Part shown: piece by piece, positions 15,580 to 23,498 of the stretch
How positions within the stretch are numbered: the first letter of the stretch is position 1
Layout: every line of letters begins with the position of its first letter
From: Streptomyces zaomyceticus
GTDB taxonomy: Bacteria; Actinomycetota; Actinomycetes; Streptomycetales; Streptomycetaceae
Assembly: GCF_014656215.1 (NCBI RefSeq)
Contig: NZ_BNBZ01000014.1
Location: forward strand, 1-64,000
Length of the DNA stretch: 64,000 nucleotides
Reading direction: 5' to 3'
Position numbers and translations under genes: made by a program
Notes under the pieces: model-generated
Databases searched by the model: none
What the model saw: only the letters and a program-made list of their open reading frames with translations
Told to the model about the DNA's origin: nothing

Positions 15580-15852
15580 ATGGCGACACTCCGCGAGCGA
15601 CAGGTCTACCGCGAACGGGTCCTGACCGCCCTCTACGAAGCCTCCGAAGGCAACCGCCTCCTCGGAGTCCCGGGGCGGAAACTGCGGAACGACCTCCGCA
15701 TCCCGCAGGACGACCTGGCCGCCGCCTGCACCTACCTCGCCGGCGAGGACCTGATCACCGTCGACTGGGAACCGGGCAACACCCCCGCGATGGTCTCCCT
15801 GACCCACCAGGGAATCCGCCGTATGGAGGCCGAAGAGGAAGAACGCGGCTGA
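15580..15852 (+). CDS. Small winged-helix-like protein
   Basis: A 90-residue protein with a helix-turn-helix-like layout: YRERVLTALYEASEGNRL, LRNDLRIPQDDLAAACTYLAGEDLI, then a wing (VDWEPGNTPAMVSLTHQGIRRME). The pattern resembles winged-helix replication or MarR-like modules without an effector domain. ATG at 15580 with GAAAGGA upstream. It probably binds DNA or a protein partner; the target is unknown. Confidence 0.7.
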   Translation: MATLRERQVYRERVLTALYEASEGNRLLGVPGRKLRNDLRIPQDDLAAACTYLAGEDLITVDWEPGNTPAMVSLTHQGIRRMEAEEEERG

Positions 15853-16022
15853 GCCGGACCGCCCACGGGCCCGCTCTCCCACTCGGCCTGTCCGGCCCAC
15901 AGTCGTATGATGGAAGCGGATCGAGCACGCTCACGTGTGGCGATCCGGAAGGGCGGCCTCGGCGGAGTGAATGCGCTGGGGCCGTTGTGACGACCGCCGC
16001 CACAAGGCCCGCGCATCCGACG

Positions 16023-16835
16023 TCATGTCGCCGCCCGGTGCTGGTGGCCCACCTCGCGCGCGAGGTCCAGTCCGAGGACGCGGTCGAGGAAGGCGAACGT
16101 CTCGAACTTGGCACCGGCCGGTACGTCGGCGCGCGTCGCCACGGTGCGCAGCGCGTCCAGGACGGCGGGGACGCCGAGGTCATCAGCCAGCACGTCATGG
16201 GCGTGTCGCAGCACCTCGGCAGGCATCGGCCGGGACGGCTCCTGTGCCCAGTCGGCCACCAGCTGCCGCCAGTCCGCCAGCGTCCGCCGGGCCTCTTCGA
16301 GCGCGGTACTGGTGACCAGGACCGGCGTGCGGTAGGCGTGGCCGAGCATCAGCAACCTCACGGCCAGTGGATCGGTCCCCTCCGGGGCGGCGGCGTCCAG
16401 GAGCCCCGGGGCCAGGAGGTGGGCACTGTCCTGGGCGCCCCGAACCGGGCTCACCTCGATGAGGACCCCGCCGACCGCGTCCTGTGTCGTGGTCCCGTAC
16501 GCGTGGACGTGAACGTCTGCAGCGGCGCAGAGCGTTCCGTTCGGATGGTGAACACCGACGGTGTCGGGCGGGTGGACGCCGAGGGCGGACAAGGAGCGGT
16601 CGAGCGCCTCGGCCTGCTCGGGCGGCAGGTCCGGCGTGGTGAGGGACGTACGGGACTGCAGGCCGTGCACCTCCGCCGTGCGCGCCAGTACGTCACCGAC
16701 CAGGAGCGCCCGCAGGTCCCCCGGGCCGAACCCGACGTCGCCGGCCGGCAGGTGGACGCAGATGCTCAGCAGATGACGTCGTACGGAGGGAATCTCCACG
16801 AGACGGCCGGTACGGGTGTCGACGATACGCAGCAT
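16023..16835 (-). CDS. Cysteinyl-tRNA synthetase-like protein, catalytic motifs lost
   Basis: A 270-residue protein from ATG 16835 (a longer frame to 17192 has no support). Its start, MLRIVDTRTGRLVEI, followed by SICVHLP, aligns by eye with the CysS opening and the VCGPT strand. SALGVHPPDT matches the insert region. DPLAVRLLMLGHAYRTPV with EEARRTLADWRQL and DVLADDLGVPAVLDAL match the CysS anticodon-side helical domain. The ATP-binding HIGH box is replaced by GFGPGD, and no KMSKS box or zinc site is visible; it is about 190 residues shorter than CysS. It is therefore unlikely to charge tRNA. It may be a regulatory or amide-ligase-like relative. Confidence 0.7.
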   Translation of the reverse strand: MLRIVDTRTGRLVEIPSVRRHLLSICVHLPAGDVGFGPGDLRALLVGDVLARTAEVHGLQSRTSLTTPDLPPEQAEALDRSLSALGVHPPDTVGVHHPNGTLCAAADVHVHAYGTTTQDAVGGVLIEVSPVRGAQDSAHLLAPGLLDAAAPEGTDPLAVRLLMLGHAYRTPVLVTSTALEEARRTLADWRQLVADWAQEPSRPMPAEVLRHAHDVLADDLGVPAVLDALRTVATRADVPAGAKFETFAFLDRVLGLDLAREVGHQHRAAT

Positions 16836-17047
16836 GATGCGGAGGCTAGTCGCGGAAACCGCCGGCACCGGGGAGGACCTGACCGGGCGCCCGACATCGG
16901 CAGGGCATCGGGCAGAATCGTGCCCCATCCGTGCCCTCAGCAGCGGATGACAGCGGTCGACACCGGTGTCCACGAGCCTGCGAGATGAGGTCGCCAGGGC
17001 ACGTTTCCGCAGGTCAGACCTCATATGATCGAGGTGGGCGGCGGTGA

Positions 17048-17125
17048 TTCCCAAGCTTGTAGCGCGGGTTCGATTCCCGTCATCCGCTCTTCTGCGAAGC
17101 CCCAGGTCAGCGACCTGGGGCTTTT
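17048..17125 (+). repeat. tRNA-Gly 3' half plus terminator, copy 3
   Basis: The 42-bp core (17048-17089) differs from copies 1 and 2 by one base (CTTGTAG instead of CTTATAG) and is followed by TTCTGCG and a perfect tRNA terminator hairpin. About 75 bp match copy 4 exactly. There is no 5' tRNA half. Confidence 0.88.
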
Positions 17126-17173
17126 GCTTCTCGGCGAGACTCTTCTCAGCTACGCGGGCGCATACTGGCAGCA

Positions 17174-17395
17174 ATGACAAAGCCCAGTGCACCGAAGCGC
17201 TTCTTGCCCACCAGCCCCTTCAAAGCCCCGGTGGCGCTGCCCCCCAAGCGGTTCGCCGTAGGCGACCAGGTCACACACGACGTGCACGGCCTCGGCCGGG
17301 TCGTCGGCATCGAGGACGGGATCGCGACGGTCGTGGATTTCGGCTCGGCGCAGGAACGGATCCTGAGTCCGTACGCCAAGATGAGCAAGCTGTAG
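17174..17395 (+). CDS. Conserved small Streptomyces protein (KRF...GDQVTHD type)
   Basis: A 73-residue protein with a basic N-terminus (TKPSAPKRFLP), then a compact beta domain: AVGDQVTHDVHGLGRVVGIEDGIATVVDFGSAQERILSPY. The VGDxVxHxxxGxGxV pattern resembles CarD/Tudor-like or UvrD-tail modules that bind RNA polymerase or nucleic acid. No Shine-Dalgarno site is seen, and a TACTGG -10 sits 5 bp before ATG, so the mRNA may be leaderless. Function unknown. Confidence 0.8.
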   Translation: MTKPSAPKRFLPTSPFKAPVALPPKRFAVGDQVTHDVHGLGRVVGIEDGIATVVDFGSAQERILSPYAKMSKL

Positions 17396-17769
17396 GACCG
17401 CCGTGCCGGGCACGGCACACCAGATCCGTTTATGGACCCGTAAGGGAGAGGACCCCTCTCATCGACCTGACCTCGCCGTTCTCCGCTCCGGAAGAGGCGT
17501 CCCTCTGCGCCGCCGCAGCCTCACCGCAGCCCACCACACATCCCTTCCAGGCGCCCGACTTCGGGGAGATCGACACCTTCCTGTTCGACGAGGACGCGCA
17601 AGCGTCAGCCTCTGGCACGAGTGCGGCTCGACGCGAGGCGGGCTAGCTCCCACTCGTGACGATGGCTTCGGCATCGGTCGACACGGGCGTCTCGGGACCG
17701 GCGAGGAATGCCGTACCGAGAAGCATTTCCACAGATCGGACCACAGCTGATCGAGACGGGCGTCGATGA
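17396..17769. other. Gap before att copy 4
   Basis: About 370 bp. One frame spells LTSPFSAPEEASLCAAAASP and ends ARREAG at 17646, with no credible start, so it may be the tail of a decayed gene. The last 100 bp resemble the 100 bp before copy 3 (GTCGACAC, TGATCGAG, GGGCG blocks), as expected if both are old right junctions of related elements. Confidence 0.4.
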
Positions 17770-17846
17770 TTCCCAAGCTTGTAGCGCGGGTTCGATTCCC
17801 GTCATCCGCTCTTCTGCGAAGCCCCAGGTCAGCGACCTGGGGCTTT
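17770..17846 (+). repeat. tRNA-Gly 3' half plus terminator, copy 4
   Basis: Core 17770-17811, same single-base variant as copy 3, followed by TTCTGCGAAGCCCCAGGTC and a perfect hairpin. It is the outermost copy, probably the original chromosomal end of the tRNA locus. Confidence 0.88.
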
Positions 17847-17890
17847 GTCGTAGGCCCCTTCGTCGCGCGGGGTCGCGGCGGGCACGGGGA

Positions 17891-18574
17891 TCAGCCCAGG
17901 GCGAGCCAGTGGATGCCGAGCCGCTCGACCCGCGCGGTCTCCGCCTCGTTCAGCGGCTCCCGGCCGGTGGCCTTGCGCAGGAAGCGGGAACGACTCCACT
18001 CCAGCTTCTCGACCGCCGTGGCGTGCTCCGCGCCCAGGAGCAGTTCCGCAACGGCATCACCGGCCGCCGGGGTGAGCCAGGCCTCGCATCCGAGTGCGTC
18101 GGCCATGTCGAGGCCGTGGACGGCGACTTCCACGACGCGGGTGAGGACGAACTCCGACAGGAGCATGGCGTCTCCGTGGCGTGTCCGCACGGTCCGACCG
18201 CCGGGTTGGTCCCGGCACAACCGGTCCGCCCGCCGCCACGTCGCGGCGAAGTCCTCGGCGGACGCGGCGCCGTCGGCCGGCCCCGCCGCACGGTCCTGGG
18301 CCAGGGCGATCCGCTGGGCGTTGGTCCCGGGGGAGAAGCGGTCGTCCGGGCGGTAGTACTCCACCGCGGAGATCTCCGCCTCGCCGGGTTCCGGCACGTC
18401 CAGCATGGCCGGCAGCCAGTCGATCACCACGCACACATGCCCGAGCAGGTCGCGCACGGTCCAGGGAGCGCAGCGTGTCGGGAGGTCCCACTCGGCCCCG
18501 GACAGTCCGGCCACGGCGTCGCCGAGGGCTCCGCATTCCAGCCGAAACGCTTCGAGAACCTGGTCGTGACCCAC
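17891..18574 (-). CDS. Maleylpyruvate isomerase-type (DinB fold) protein
   Basis: A 227-residue protein of the mycothiol-dependent MDMPI/TIGR03086-like group. The N-terminal DinB helix bundle shows LSGAEWDLPTRCAPWTVRDLLGHV; metal-ligand His candidates are in LLGHV and EVAVHGLDMADALG. Family members use mycothiol in isomerisations or transfer a thiol; the substrate here is unknown. It follows the outermost att copy directly and is probably the first native chromosomal gene to the right. Confidence 0.82.
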   Translation of the reverse strand: MGHDQVLEAFRLECGALGDAVAGLSGAEWDLPTRCAPWTVRDLLGHVCVVIDWLPAMLDVPEPGEAEISAVEYYRPDDRFSPGTNAQRIALAQDRAAGPADGAASAEDFAATWRRADRLCRDQPGGRTVRTRHGDAMLLSEFVLTRVVEVAVHGLDMADALGCEAWLTPAAGDAVAELLLGAEHATAVEKLEWSRSRFLRKATGREPLNEAETARVERLGIHWLALG

Positions 18575-18769
18575 GCCGTGCCGCCTTCCGTCCGTTCGCC
18601 GTCCCGCGCCCGCTTCGCCGGCTCGCCGGCTCCGCTCCGCGCTCGCTTCTCAGATCATCGACACGCGCGCCGGAGCGGTCCGGTTGCGGACCGCCGGAAA
18701 AGATCGCCGAGCAGGCGCCGGGCTTCTCGGCCGATCGTCCTCGCGGGCCGTGCGATAGGTTCCTCGAAC

Positions 18770-18952
18770 ATGATCGAATCCGGAACCGTCGCCCGTCCGA
18801 CGGCCGCTGTACCGGCCGACCGGCTCGTACTCCGCGAGTCCGGGGCCGGAAACCGCGCGGCCTTCGTCGAGCGGTTCGAGGAGTACGGCACCGAGCAGTG
18901 GTCCGGCTTGCGCCCCTCGGCCACGCCGGCGGGACGAGGGACGGCACCATGA
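18770..18952 (+). CDS. Short leader-like ORF coupled to the VanX-like gene
   Basis: A 60-codon frame from ATG 18770. A TAGGTT -10 (18756-18761) lies 8 bp before the ATG, which suggests a leaderless transcript. Its TGA overlaps the ATG of the dipeptidase gene (ATGA), so its translation could drive that gene. The protein (start MIESGTVARP, middle NRAAFVERFEEYGTEQW) has no recognised domain. It may be the end of a lost larger gene, or serve mainly for coupling. Confidence 0.45.
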   Translation: MIESGTVARPTAAVPADRLVLRESGAGNRAAFVERFEEYGTEQWSGLRPSATPAGRGTAP

Positions 18953-19611
18953 ACACGATCGTGCTGATGTCGGATCCGAAGGTCGCCGCCGTGCCGGTGG
19001 CCGAGTCCGGCGAACCCCTCGTGGACGTCCGCCTCGGCGGCCGGCTGCTCGTCGACACCCGCAAGCAGGACCCGGCGGACGCCTTCGCCCACCTGCGGGC
19101 CGGTGTGCTGGAGCGGCTGCTCACGGCGCAGACGATGCTGCCGGCGGGCATCCGGCTGCTGTTCGTCGAGGGATACCGGCCCCCCTCCCTCCAGCGGGAG
19201 TACTTCGAGGAGTACGCCGGTCAGCTGCGCGCCGCCAACCCCGGCTGGTCCTCCCCCGAGATCCACTCGGCGGCGAGCAGGTACGTGTCACCCCCCGACA
19301 TCGCGCCCCACAGCGCCGGCGCGGCCGTCGACCTCACCCTCGCCGATGCCGACGGGCACGAGCTGGACCTGGGCACGCGGATGAACGCGGACCCGGAGGA
19401 GAGCGGCGGGCGCTGCTACACCCACGCCCCGGACATCAGCGAGGAGGCCCGCGCCCACCGGAAGCTGCTGGGCACCGTACTGACGGCCGCGGGGCTGGTG
19501 AACTACCCCACGGAGTGGTGGCACTGGTCCTTCGGGGACCGCTACTGGGCCTTGCTCACGGGACTGCCCGCGGCCCTCTACGGCCCCGAGGAACTCGGCC
19601 CGCGCGGCTGA
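18949..19611 (+). CDS. D-alanyl-D-alanine dipeptidase (VanX-like, M15D)
   Basis: A 220-residue zinc dipeptidase that would cleave D-Ala-D-Ala. The metal motif is APHSAGAAVDL (His and Asp ligands) with the second His in EWWHWSFGD, where the Glu is the catalytic base. RLLFVEGYRPPSLQ carries the conserved Arg. No signal peptide is evident, so it would act in the cytoplasm. There is no vanH/vanA nearby, so it may serve peptidoglycan turnover rather than glycopeptide resistance. Confidence 0.92.
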   Translation: MNTIVLMSDPKVAAVPVAESGEPLVDVRLGGRLLVDTRKQDPADAFAHLRAGVLERLLTAQTMLPAGIRLLFVEGYRPPSLQREYFEEYAGQLRAANPGWSSPEIHSAASRYVSPPDIAPHSAGAAVDLTLADADGHELDLGTRMNADPEESGGRCYTHAPDISEEARAHRKLLGTVLTAAGLVNYPTEWWHWSFGDRYWALLTGLPAALYGPEELGPRG

Positions 19612-19750
19612 CCGACGGCGGGATCTCTGTATGCGAAGTGCACGAATACCTGTGTTCGCGGTCTGAGTTTTTGACGGCCATCGCGGGCAGAGTTTTTACC
19701 GGCGCCATGCAGAGAGAATTATTTTCGGCACGCGGACTGCGACGACGTGC

Positions 19751-19925
19751 TACCGTCGAACCCAGTTGCAGTTTTGGTACCCAAAGATTTCAAGCGCCTC
19801 CCGTCGGCCATCTGCCGTACAGAAGCGCTTCGTATTTTCCGGTCATTTTCCGGGCAGGGCATCATCGCGGCGACACGGAATCCGTACGGTACGGACTCCG
19901 TCGTACTGCCCAGAGGAGAATTGAC
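19751..19925 (+). promoter_or_regulatory. csp promoter and conserved long 5' UTR, copy 1
   Basis: A -10-like TACCGT (19751-19756) is followed by CAGTTGCAGTT (19763-19773) and a leader of roughly 160 nt. The same blocks in the same order and spacing precede the second csp gene (38991-39164). AGAGGAGAATT is the ribosome-binding site. Cold-shock mRNAs often have structured leaders that change fold with temperature. Confidence 0.65.
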
Positions 19926-20129
19926 ATGGCCAGTGGCACCGTGAAGTGGTTCAACGCCGAAAAGGGCTTCGGCTTCATCGAGCAGGATGGTGGGGGCCCC
20001 GACGTGTTCGCCCACTTCTCGAACATCGCCGCGCAGGGCTTCCGCGAGCTCCAGGAGGGCCAGAAGGTCTCCTTCGACATCGCGCAGGGCCAGAAGGGCC
20101 CGACGGCCGAGAACATCGTTTCCGCCTGA
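19926..20129 (+). CDS. Cold shock protein (CspA family), paralogue 1
   Basis: A 67-residue single cold-shock domain. It has RNP1 KGFGFIEQ and RNP2 VFAHFS, flanked by GTVKWFNAEKG and the C-terminal GQKGPTAENI typical of Streptomyces Csp. It is an OB-fold RNA chaperone that melts mRNA structure in the cytoplasm. It is its own transcript, with a long leader and a terminator at 20148, followed by a DEAD-box helicase, its usual functional partner. It is about 90% identical by eye to the second Csp at 39165. Confidence 0.97.
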   Translation: MASGTVKWFNAEKGFGFIEQDGGGPDVFAHFSNIAAQGFRELQEGQKVSFDIAQGQKGPTAENIVSA

Positions 20130-20147
20130 CGCCGACGCGTAGAACGT

Positions 20148-20186
20148 AGCTGGGGCCCGCATCCCTCGGGGGTGCGGGCCCCAGCT
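20148..20186 (+). terminator. csp paralogue 1 terminator
   Basis: A perfect 14-bp stem (20148-20161 with 20173-20186) and an 11-nt loop, 18 nt after the csp stop. A very similar hairpin follows csp paralogue 2. Confidence 0.85.
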
Positions 20187-20381
20187 GCACGCATTTCGCA
20201 GGGCGCTCACCCGCCCCTGCCCCTCTCGCATTTCTTTCGCTCGCCCGCTTGCGCCGACAATTCCCTGTCCTGAGCCAAGCCGCCTGCTTCTCCATTTCAT
20301 TCGGTTCGTTCCTGTGATTCGCCGCACTGTTTCTTCGCTGCGGGAATTCCTCGATGCGTGCCGTATCGAGGAAGGTTCAGA

Positions 20382-21899
20382 ATGAACCCCACGCGCACCA
20401 ACAGTCGCTCTTCCCGCTCCCGCCGCACCGGGGGTCACTCCTACGACTCCTCCGCCGGGGGTCCGGTGCGGGGCGGTCGTTCCGGTTCCTCCGCTCCGAG
20501 CCGATCGGGAGGCCCGAAGCGCTCCGGCGGTTCCGGCCGGCGGCCCGCCCCGGTGCAGGGCGAGTTCGCCCTGCCGAAGACGATCACTCCGGCGCTGCCC
20601 GCCGTCGAGGCGTTCGCCGACCTCGACATGCCCAGGGAACTCCTGGCCGCGCTCACCACGCAGGGCGTGTCCGTCCCGTTCCCCATCCAGGGCGCGACGC
20701 TGCCGAACTCCCTGGCGGGCCGCGACGTCCTGGGTCGCGGCCGGACCGGCTCCGGCAAGACCCTCGCCTTCGGCCTGGCCCTGCTGGCCCGCACCGCCGG
20801 ACAGCTCGCCGAGCCCCGTCAGCCGCTGGCGCTGGTCCTGGTCCCCACCCGGGAACTCGCCCAGCAGGTCACCGACGCGCTCACGCCGTACGCCCGCGCC
20901 GTGAAGCTGCGCCTGGCCACCGTCGTCGGCGGAATGCCGATCGGCCGGCAGGCGAACGCGCTGCGGAGCGGCGTCGAGGTCGTCGTGGCCACCCCCGGCC
21001 GCCTCAAGGACCTCATCGACCGCGGCGACTGCCGGCTGAACCAGGTCGGCATCACCGTCCTGGACGAGGCCGACCAGATGGCCGACATGGGCTTCATGCC
21101 CCAGGTCACCGCGCTCCTGAACCAGGTCCGCCCCGAGGGCCAGCGCATGCTGTTCTCCGCGACCCTGGACCGCAACGTCGACCTCCTGGTCCGCCGCTAC
21201 CTCACCGACCCCGTCGTCCACTCGGTGGACCCCTCCCAGGGCGCGGTCACCACGATGGAGCACCACGTCCTGCACGTGCACGGCGCCGACAAGCAGCGGC
21301 TCACGACGGAGATCGCGGCGCGCGACGGGCGAGTGATCATGTTCCTGGACACCAAGCACGCCGTGGACCGCCTCACCGAGGACCTCCTCGGCTGCGGTGT
21401 CCGGGCCGCCGCCCTGCACGGCGGGAAGTCGCAGCCGCAGCGCACCCGCACCCTCGCCCGGTTCAAGACGGGGCACGTCAACGTCCTGGTGGCGACGAAC
21501 GTCGCCGCGCGCGGCATCCACGTCGACAACCTCGACCTCGTCGTCAACGTGGACCCGCCCACGGACCACAAGGACTACCTCCACCGCGGCGGCCGTACCG
21601 CGCGGGCCGGCGAGTCCGGCAGCGTCGTCACCCTGGTCACCGCCAACCAGCGCCGCGACATGACCCGCCTCATGGCCGCCGCAGGCATCGTGCCCCGGAC
21701 CACCCAGGTCCGCTCCGGCGAGGAGGAGCTCGCCCGGATCACCGGCGCGCGGACCCCCTCCGGCATTCCGGTGACGATCACCGCACCCGCCGCCGAGCAG
21801 CGCAAGCGCGGCACGGCCTCCCGCGGCCGTCGCGGCCCCGCCTCGGCCGCCCGGCGCGCCGGCGGCGGACGGCGTTCCGGCGTCGGCGCGGCCGCCTGA
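20382..21899 (+). CDS. DEAD-box ATP-dependent RNA helicase
   Basis: A 505-residue helicase read from ATG 20382 (GAGGAAGG upstream). The order is a Ser/Arg/Gly-rich tail (1-55), Q motif region, motif I GRGRTGSGKT, Ia PTRELAQQ, Ib TPGRLKDL, II VLDEADQM, III SAT, then RecA2 with VLVATNVAARGI and motif VI HRGGRTARAG. A basic Arg/Gly/Ala tail (about 470-505) would bind RNA. It unwinds RNA, probably in ribosome assembly or mRNA decay in the cold. It sits downstream of csp but behind its own leader and a terminator. Confidence 0.95.
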   Translation: MNPTRTNSRSSRSRRTGGHSYDSSAGGPVRGGRSGSSAPSRSGGPKRSGGSGRRPAPVQGEFALPKTITPALPAVEAFADLDMPRELLAALTTQGVSVPFPIQGATLPNSLAGRDVLGRGRTGSGKTLAFGLALLARTAGQLAEPRQPLALVLVPTRELAQQVTDALTPYARAVKLRLATVVGGMPIGRQANALRSGVEVVVATPGRLKDLIDRGDCRLNQVGITVLDEADQMADMGFMPQVTALLNQVRPEGQRMLFSATLDRNVDLLVRRYLTDPVVHSVDPSQGAVTTMEHHVLHVHGADKQRLTTEIAARDGRVIMFLDTKHAVDRLTEDLLGCGVRAAALHGGKSQPQRTRTLARFKTGHVNVLVATNVAARGIHVDNLDLVVNVDPPTDHKDYLHRGGRTARAGESGSVVTLVTANQRRDMTRLMAAAGIVPRTTQVRSGEEELARITGARTPSGIPVTITAPAAEQRKRGTASRGRRGPASAARRAGGGRRSGVGAAA

Positions 21900-21946
21900 A
21901 CGCCATGTGATCAGGAAGCCGACCCCATCTCCTCAGGAGGCACGTT

Positions 21947-22357
21947 GTGACGCCGGACCACATGCAGCCCCGCTCCCCGCAGGCCGCCCCCGCGCACGGG
22001 CCGGTGGTCGACGCCGTGGACACGGCCGGACCGCAGGTCGGCGACGACATGACCGTCGAGGTGGCCCTGTCCGTCATGGCCGGGGCCCGCACCGGGCACC
22101 TGCTCGTCTGTGACAACGACGGCCTGTGCACCGGCCTGGTCACCCTGACCCGGCTCACCGCCGTCCGCGACAGCGCCGTCTACACGGACCGGCTCCAGCT
22201 GCGCGACCTCTCCGGCGACGGTGGACCGCTCACCCCGGCCACCGCCTTGACGAGCGGGGGCGCGGTGCGTCCCCGGATCGTCACCCCGCCCGTCGTCGGC
22301 GAGCAGGACGGCGCCCAGGACGCCCCCGCGCCCGTCCCCGTCCTCGCCCTCGCCTGA
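21947..22357 (+). CDS. CBS-domain protein
   Basis: A 136-residue protein from GTG 21947 with AGGAGG upstream. One CBS-pair half is visible: VGDDMTVEVALSVMAGARTGHLLVCDNDGLCTGLVTLTRL. CBS modules bind adenine nucleotides. The rest is low-complexity Pro/Ala. It lies 47 bp after the helicase and is probably co-transcribed with it and with the next small gene, a grouping seen in Streptomyces cold-shock loci. Confidence 0.75.
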   Translation: MTPDHMQPRSPQAAPAHGPVVDAVDTAGPQVGDDMTVEVALSVMAGARTGHLLVCDNDGLCTGLVTLTRLTAVRDSAVYTDRLQLRDLSGDGGPLTPATALTSGGAVRPRIVTPPVVGEQDGAQDAPAPVPVLALA

Positions 22358-22405
22358 ACCGCCGCACCACGGCGGAACCATCCCCTTCTCTTCCTGTGAG
22401 GCATC

Positions 22406-22717
22406 GTGCGCTGTGTCATCGCCCGCTTCCCCTTCGATCTCACCAAGAGCGGCGTCATGGAGACCATGCGGGGCGTCAAGCCCGAGGAAGTCGTCGGCGA
22501 GTCCGTGATCATCGGCCGCCGCACCTACCCCGTCAAGCAGGTCGGCCAGGTCATCACGCGCCAGGACCGCCGCGACTTCAGCGCCGGTGAAGTGCTCCGC
22601 GCCATGGCCAAGCTCGGCTTCACCTGCCGGAGCCTCCCCCAGAACACCGCACCCGCCCACGGAGTCGACCCCCTCCAGCACGCCTCCGCGATGCTCGGCG
22701 CCCCGACCGCGGCCTGA
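22406..22717 (+). CDS. Conserved small MRCVIARFPF-family protein, paralogue 1
   Basis: A 103-residue protein from GTG 22406. It starts RCVIARFPFDLTKSGVME and contains VVGESVIIGRRTYPVKQVGQVITRQDRRDFSAGEV. A second copy lies at 39541, also just after a csp gene. The conserved core is about 80 residues. No family function is known to me. Repeated pairing with cold-shock genes suggests an RNA- or ribosome-related role; that is inference only. Confidence 0.8.
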   Translation: MRCVIARFPFDLTKSGVMETMRGVKPEEVVGESVIIGRRTYPVKQVGQVITRQDRRDFSAGEVLRAMAKLGFTCRSLPQNTAPAHGVDPLQHASAMLGAPTAA

Positions 22718-22754
22718 CCTCGACCCGCGGGCGAACGTGAACTGATACCCGGCC

Positions 22755-22800
22755 AGCAGACAGGGCCCGACCGGCACCCGCCGGTCGGGCCCTCTCTGCT
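22755..22800 (+). terminator. Terminator of the helicase operon
   Basis: A 13-bp GC stem (22763-22775 with 22780-22792) flanked by further AGCAGA/TCTGCT pairing, 38 nt after the last stop. Confidence 0.85.
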
Positions 22801-23438
22801 GCCGGTGGAGGGCTTCCCCACAGCCGTGACCCGGAACCTCTCAGCGGTCCTCCACCGGCCCCGGGGGCCGCGCCACTGTTCGAGGTCGATTACCTGCTCG
22901 CCCGACACGCGGAAATCTATGTCCGCCACAGTAGACATTGACCCTTGGCGTGGTTACGGTTTCTCTCATGGCCCAGAGAGAAAGCAGGGCCTGGCAGGGA
23001 CGTACTGTCGACCGGCAGTACAGGTGGTCGCATGGAGCAGGACGGTGCGGCGGTGGAGTTTCGAAGCCAGGGTTTTCGCAGGACGGCGACGGGACTGGCG
23101 GCCGGACCGGGTGGCCCGCAGTGATCAGGGGCCGCCACGTGCGGGACCGCGTGCATGCAGGTGCGGTACCCGTGAGCGCAGCGCGCATCACCAGCAGGAC
23201 CCGCAGTACACAGTTCCCCGCAGTACGCAGTTTGATCACCGAGGAAGAACGGAGGAACCCGCGCCATCAGGATCGCCCGGGCGTATGTCTGAGCCCGGGT
23301 ACCGCAGGACATCGATAGTGAGGTGGTCTCCGGTCAAGCAACCGCGATCCCCGCAACCCCGACAGCGACCAGGTCGGGTGCGCGGACACAGAACGCCGGC
23401 GCAGTATCAGGGCCGGCAGGTGGTGTAGAAGTTCCTTC
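22801..23438. other. Long intergenic region before the MerR gene
   Basis: About 640 bp without a convincing gene. There is an inverted repeat GTACTG/CAGTAC (23002-23007 with 23016-23021) and a short basic frame of 47 codons (23285-23428) that lacks a ribosome-binding site. It may hold a long leader or a small RNA. Confidence 0.45.
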
Positions 23439-23472
23439 GGGGCCCTGGTGCCAGTATTGGCACCAGGGCCCC
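23439..23472 (+). promoter_or_regulatory. Perfect 15-bp hairpin in the MerR-gene leader
   Basis: Stem 23439-23453 with 23458-23472 and loop GTAT, only 26 bp before the MerR ATG (23499). It could be a terminator of an upstream RNA, an attenuator, or a double-stranded operator. Confidence 0.65.
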
Positions 23473-23498
23473 TCGACGCGTTGACCAGAGAGGTGCAA

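Larger units (their letters stand above)
12750..17769. mobile_element. att-bounded remnant islands beyond attR
   Basis: The DNA from copy 2 to copy 4 of the tRNA 3' half is cut into 4.3 kb (12750-17047) and 0.7 kb (17090-17769) by a third copy. No integrase, rep or tra gene remains. The larger block carries a SpoIIE phosphatase, DUF5994 and small conserved Streptomyces genes. The reading as decayed tandem integrations is inferred from the repeats. Confidence 0.55.

Noticed and set aside
17048..17125. A second tRNA-Gly gene at copy 3 (and likewise copies 2 and 4)
   Set aside because: Only the 3' half is present; no acceptor 5' strand, D arm or 5' anticodon stem lies upstream.
16836..17192. 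N-terminal extension of the CysS-like gene to 17192
   Set aside because: It crosses att copy 3 and has no conserved content; the ATG at 16835 starts the CysS-like pattern.
20354..21910. 518-codon frame in another phase of the DEAD-box gene
   Set aside because: Arg/Pro/Gly-rich alternative frame; the helicase motifs are in the other frame.
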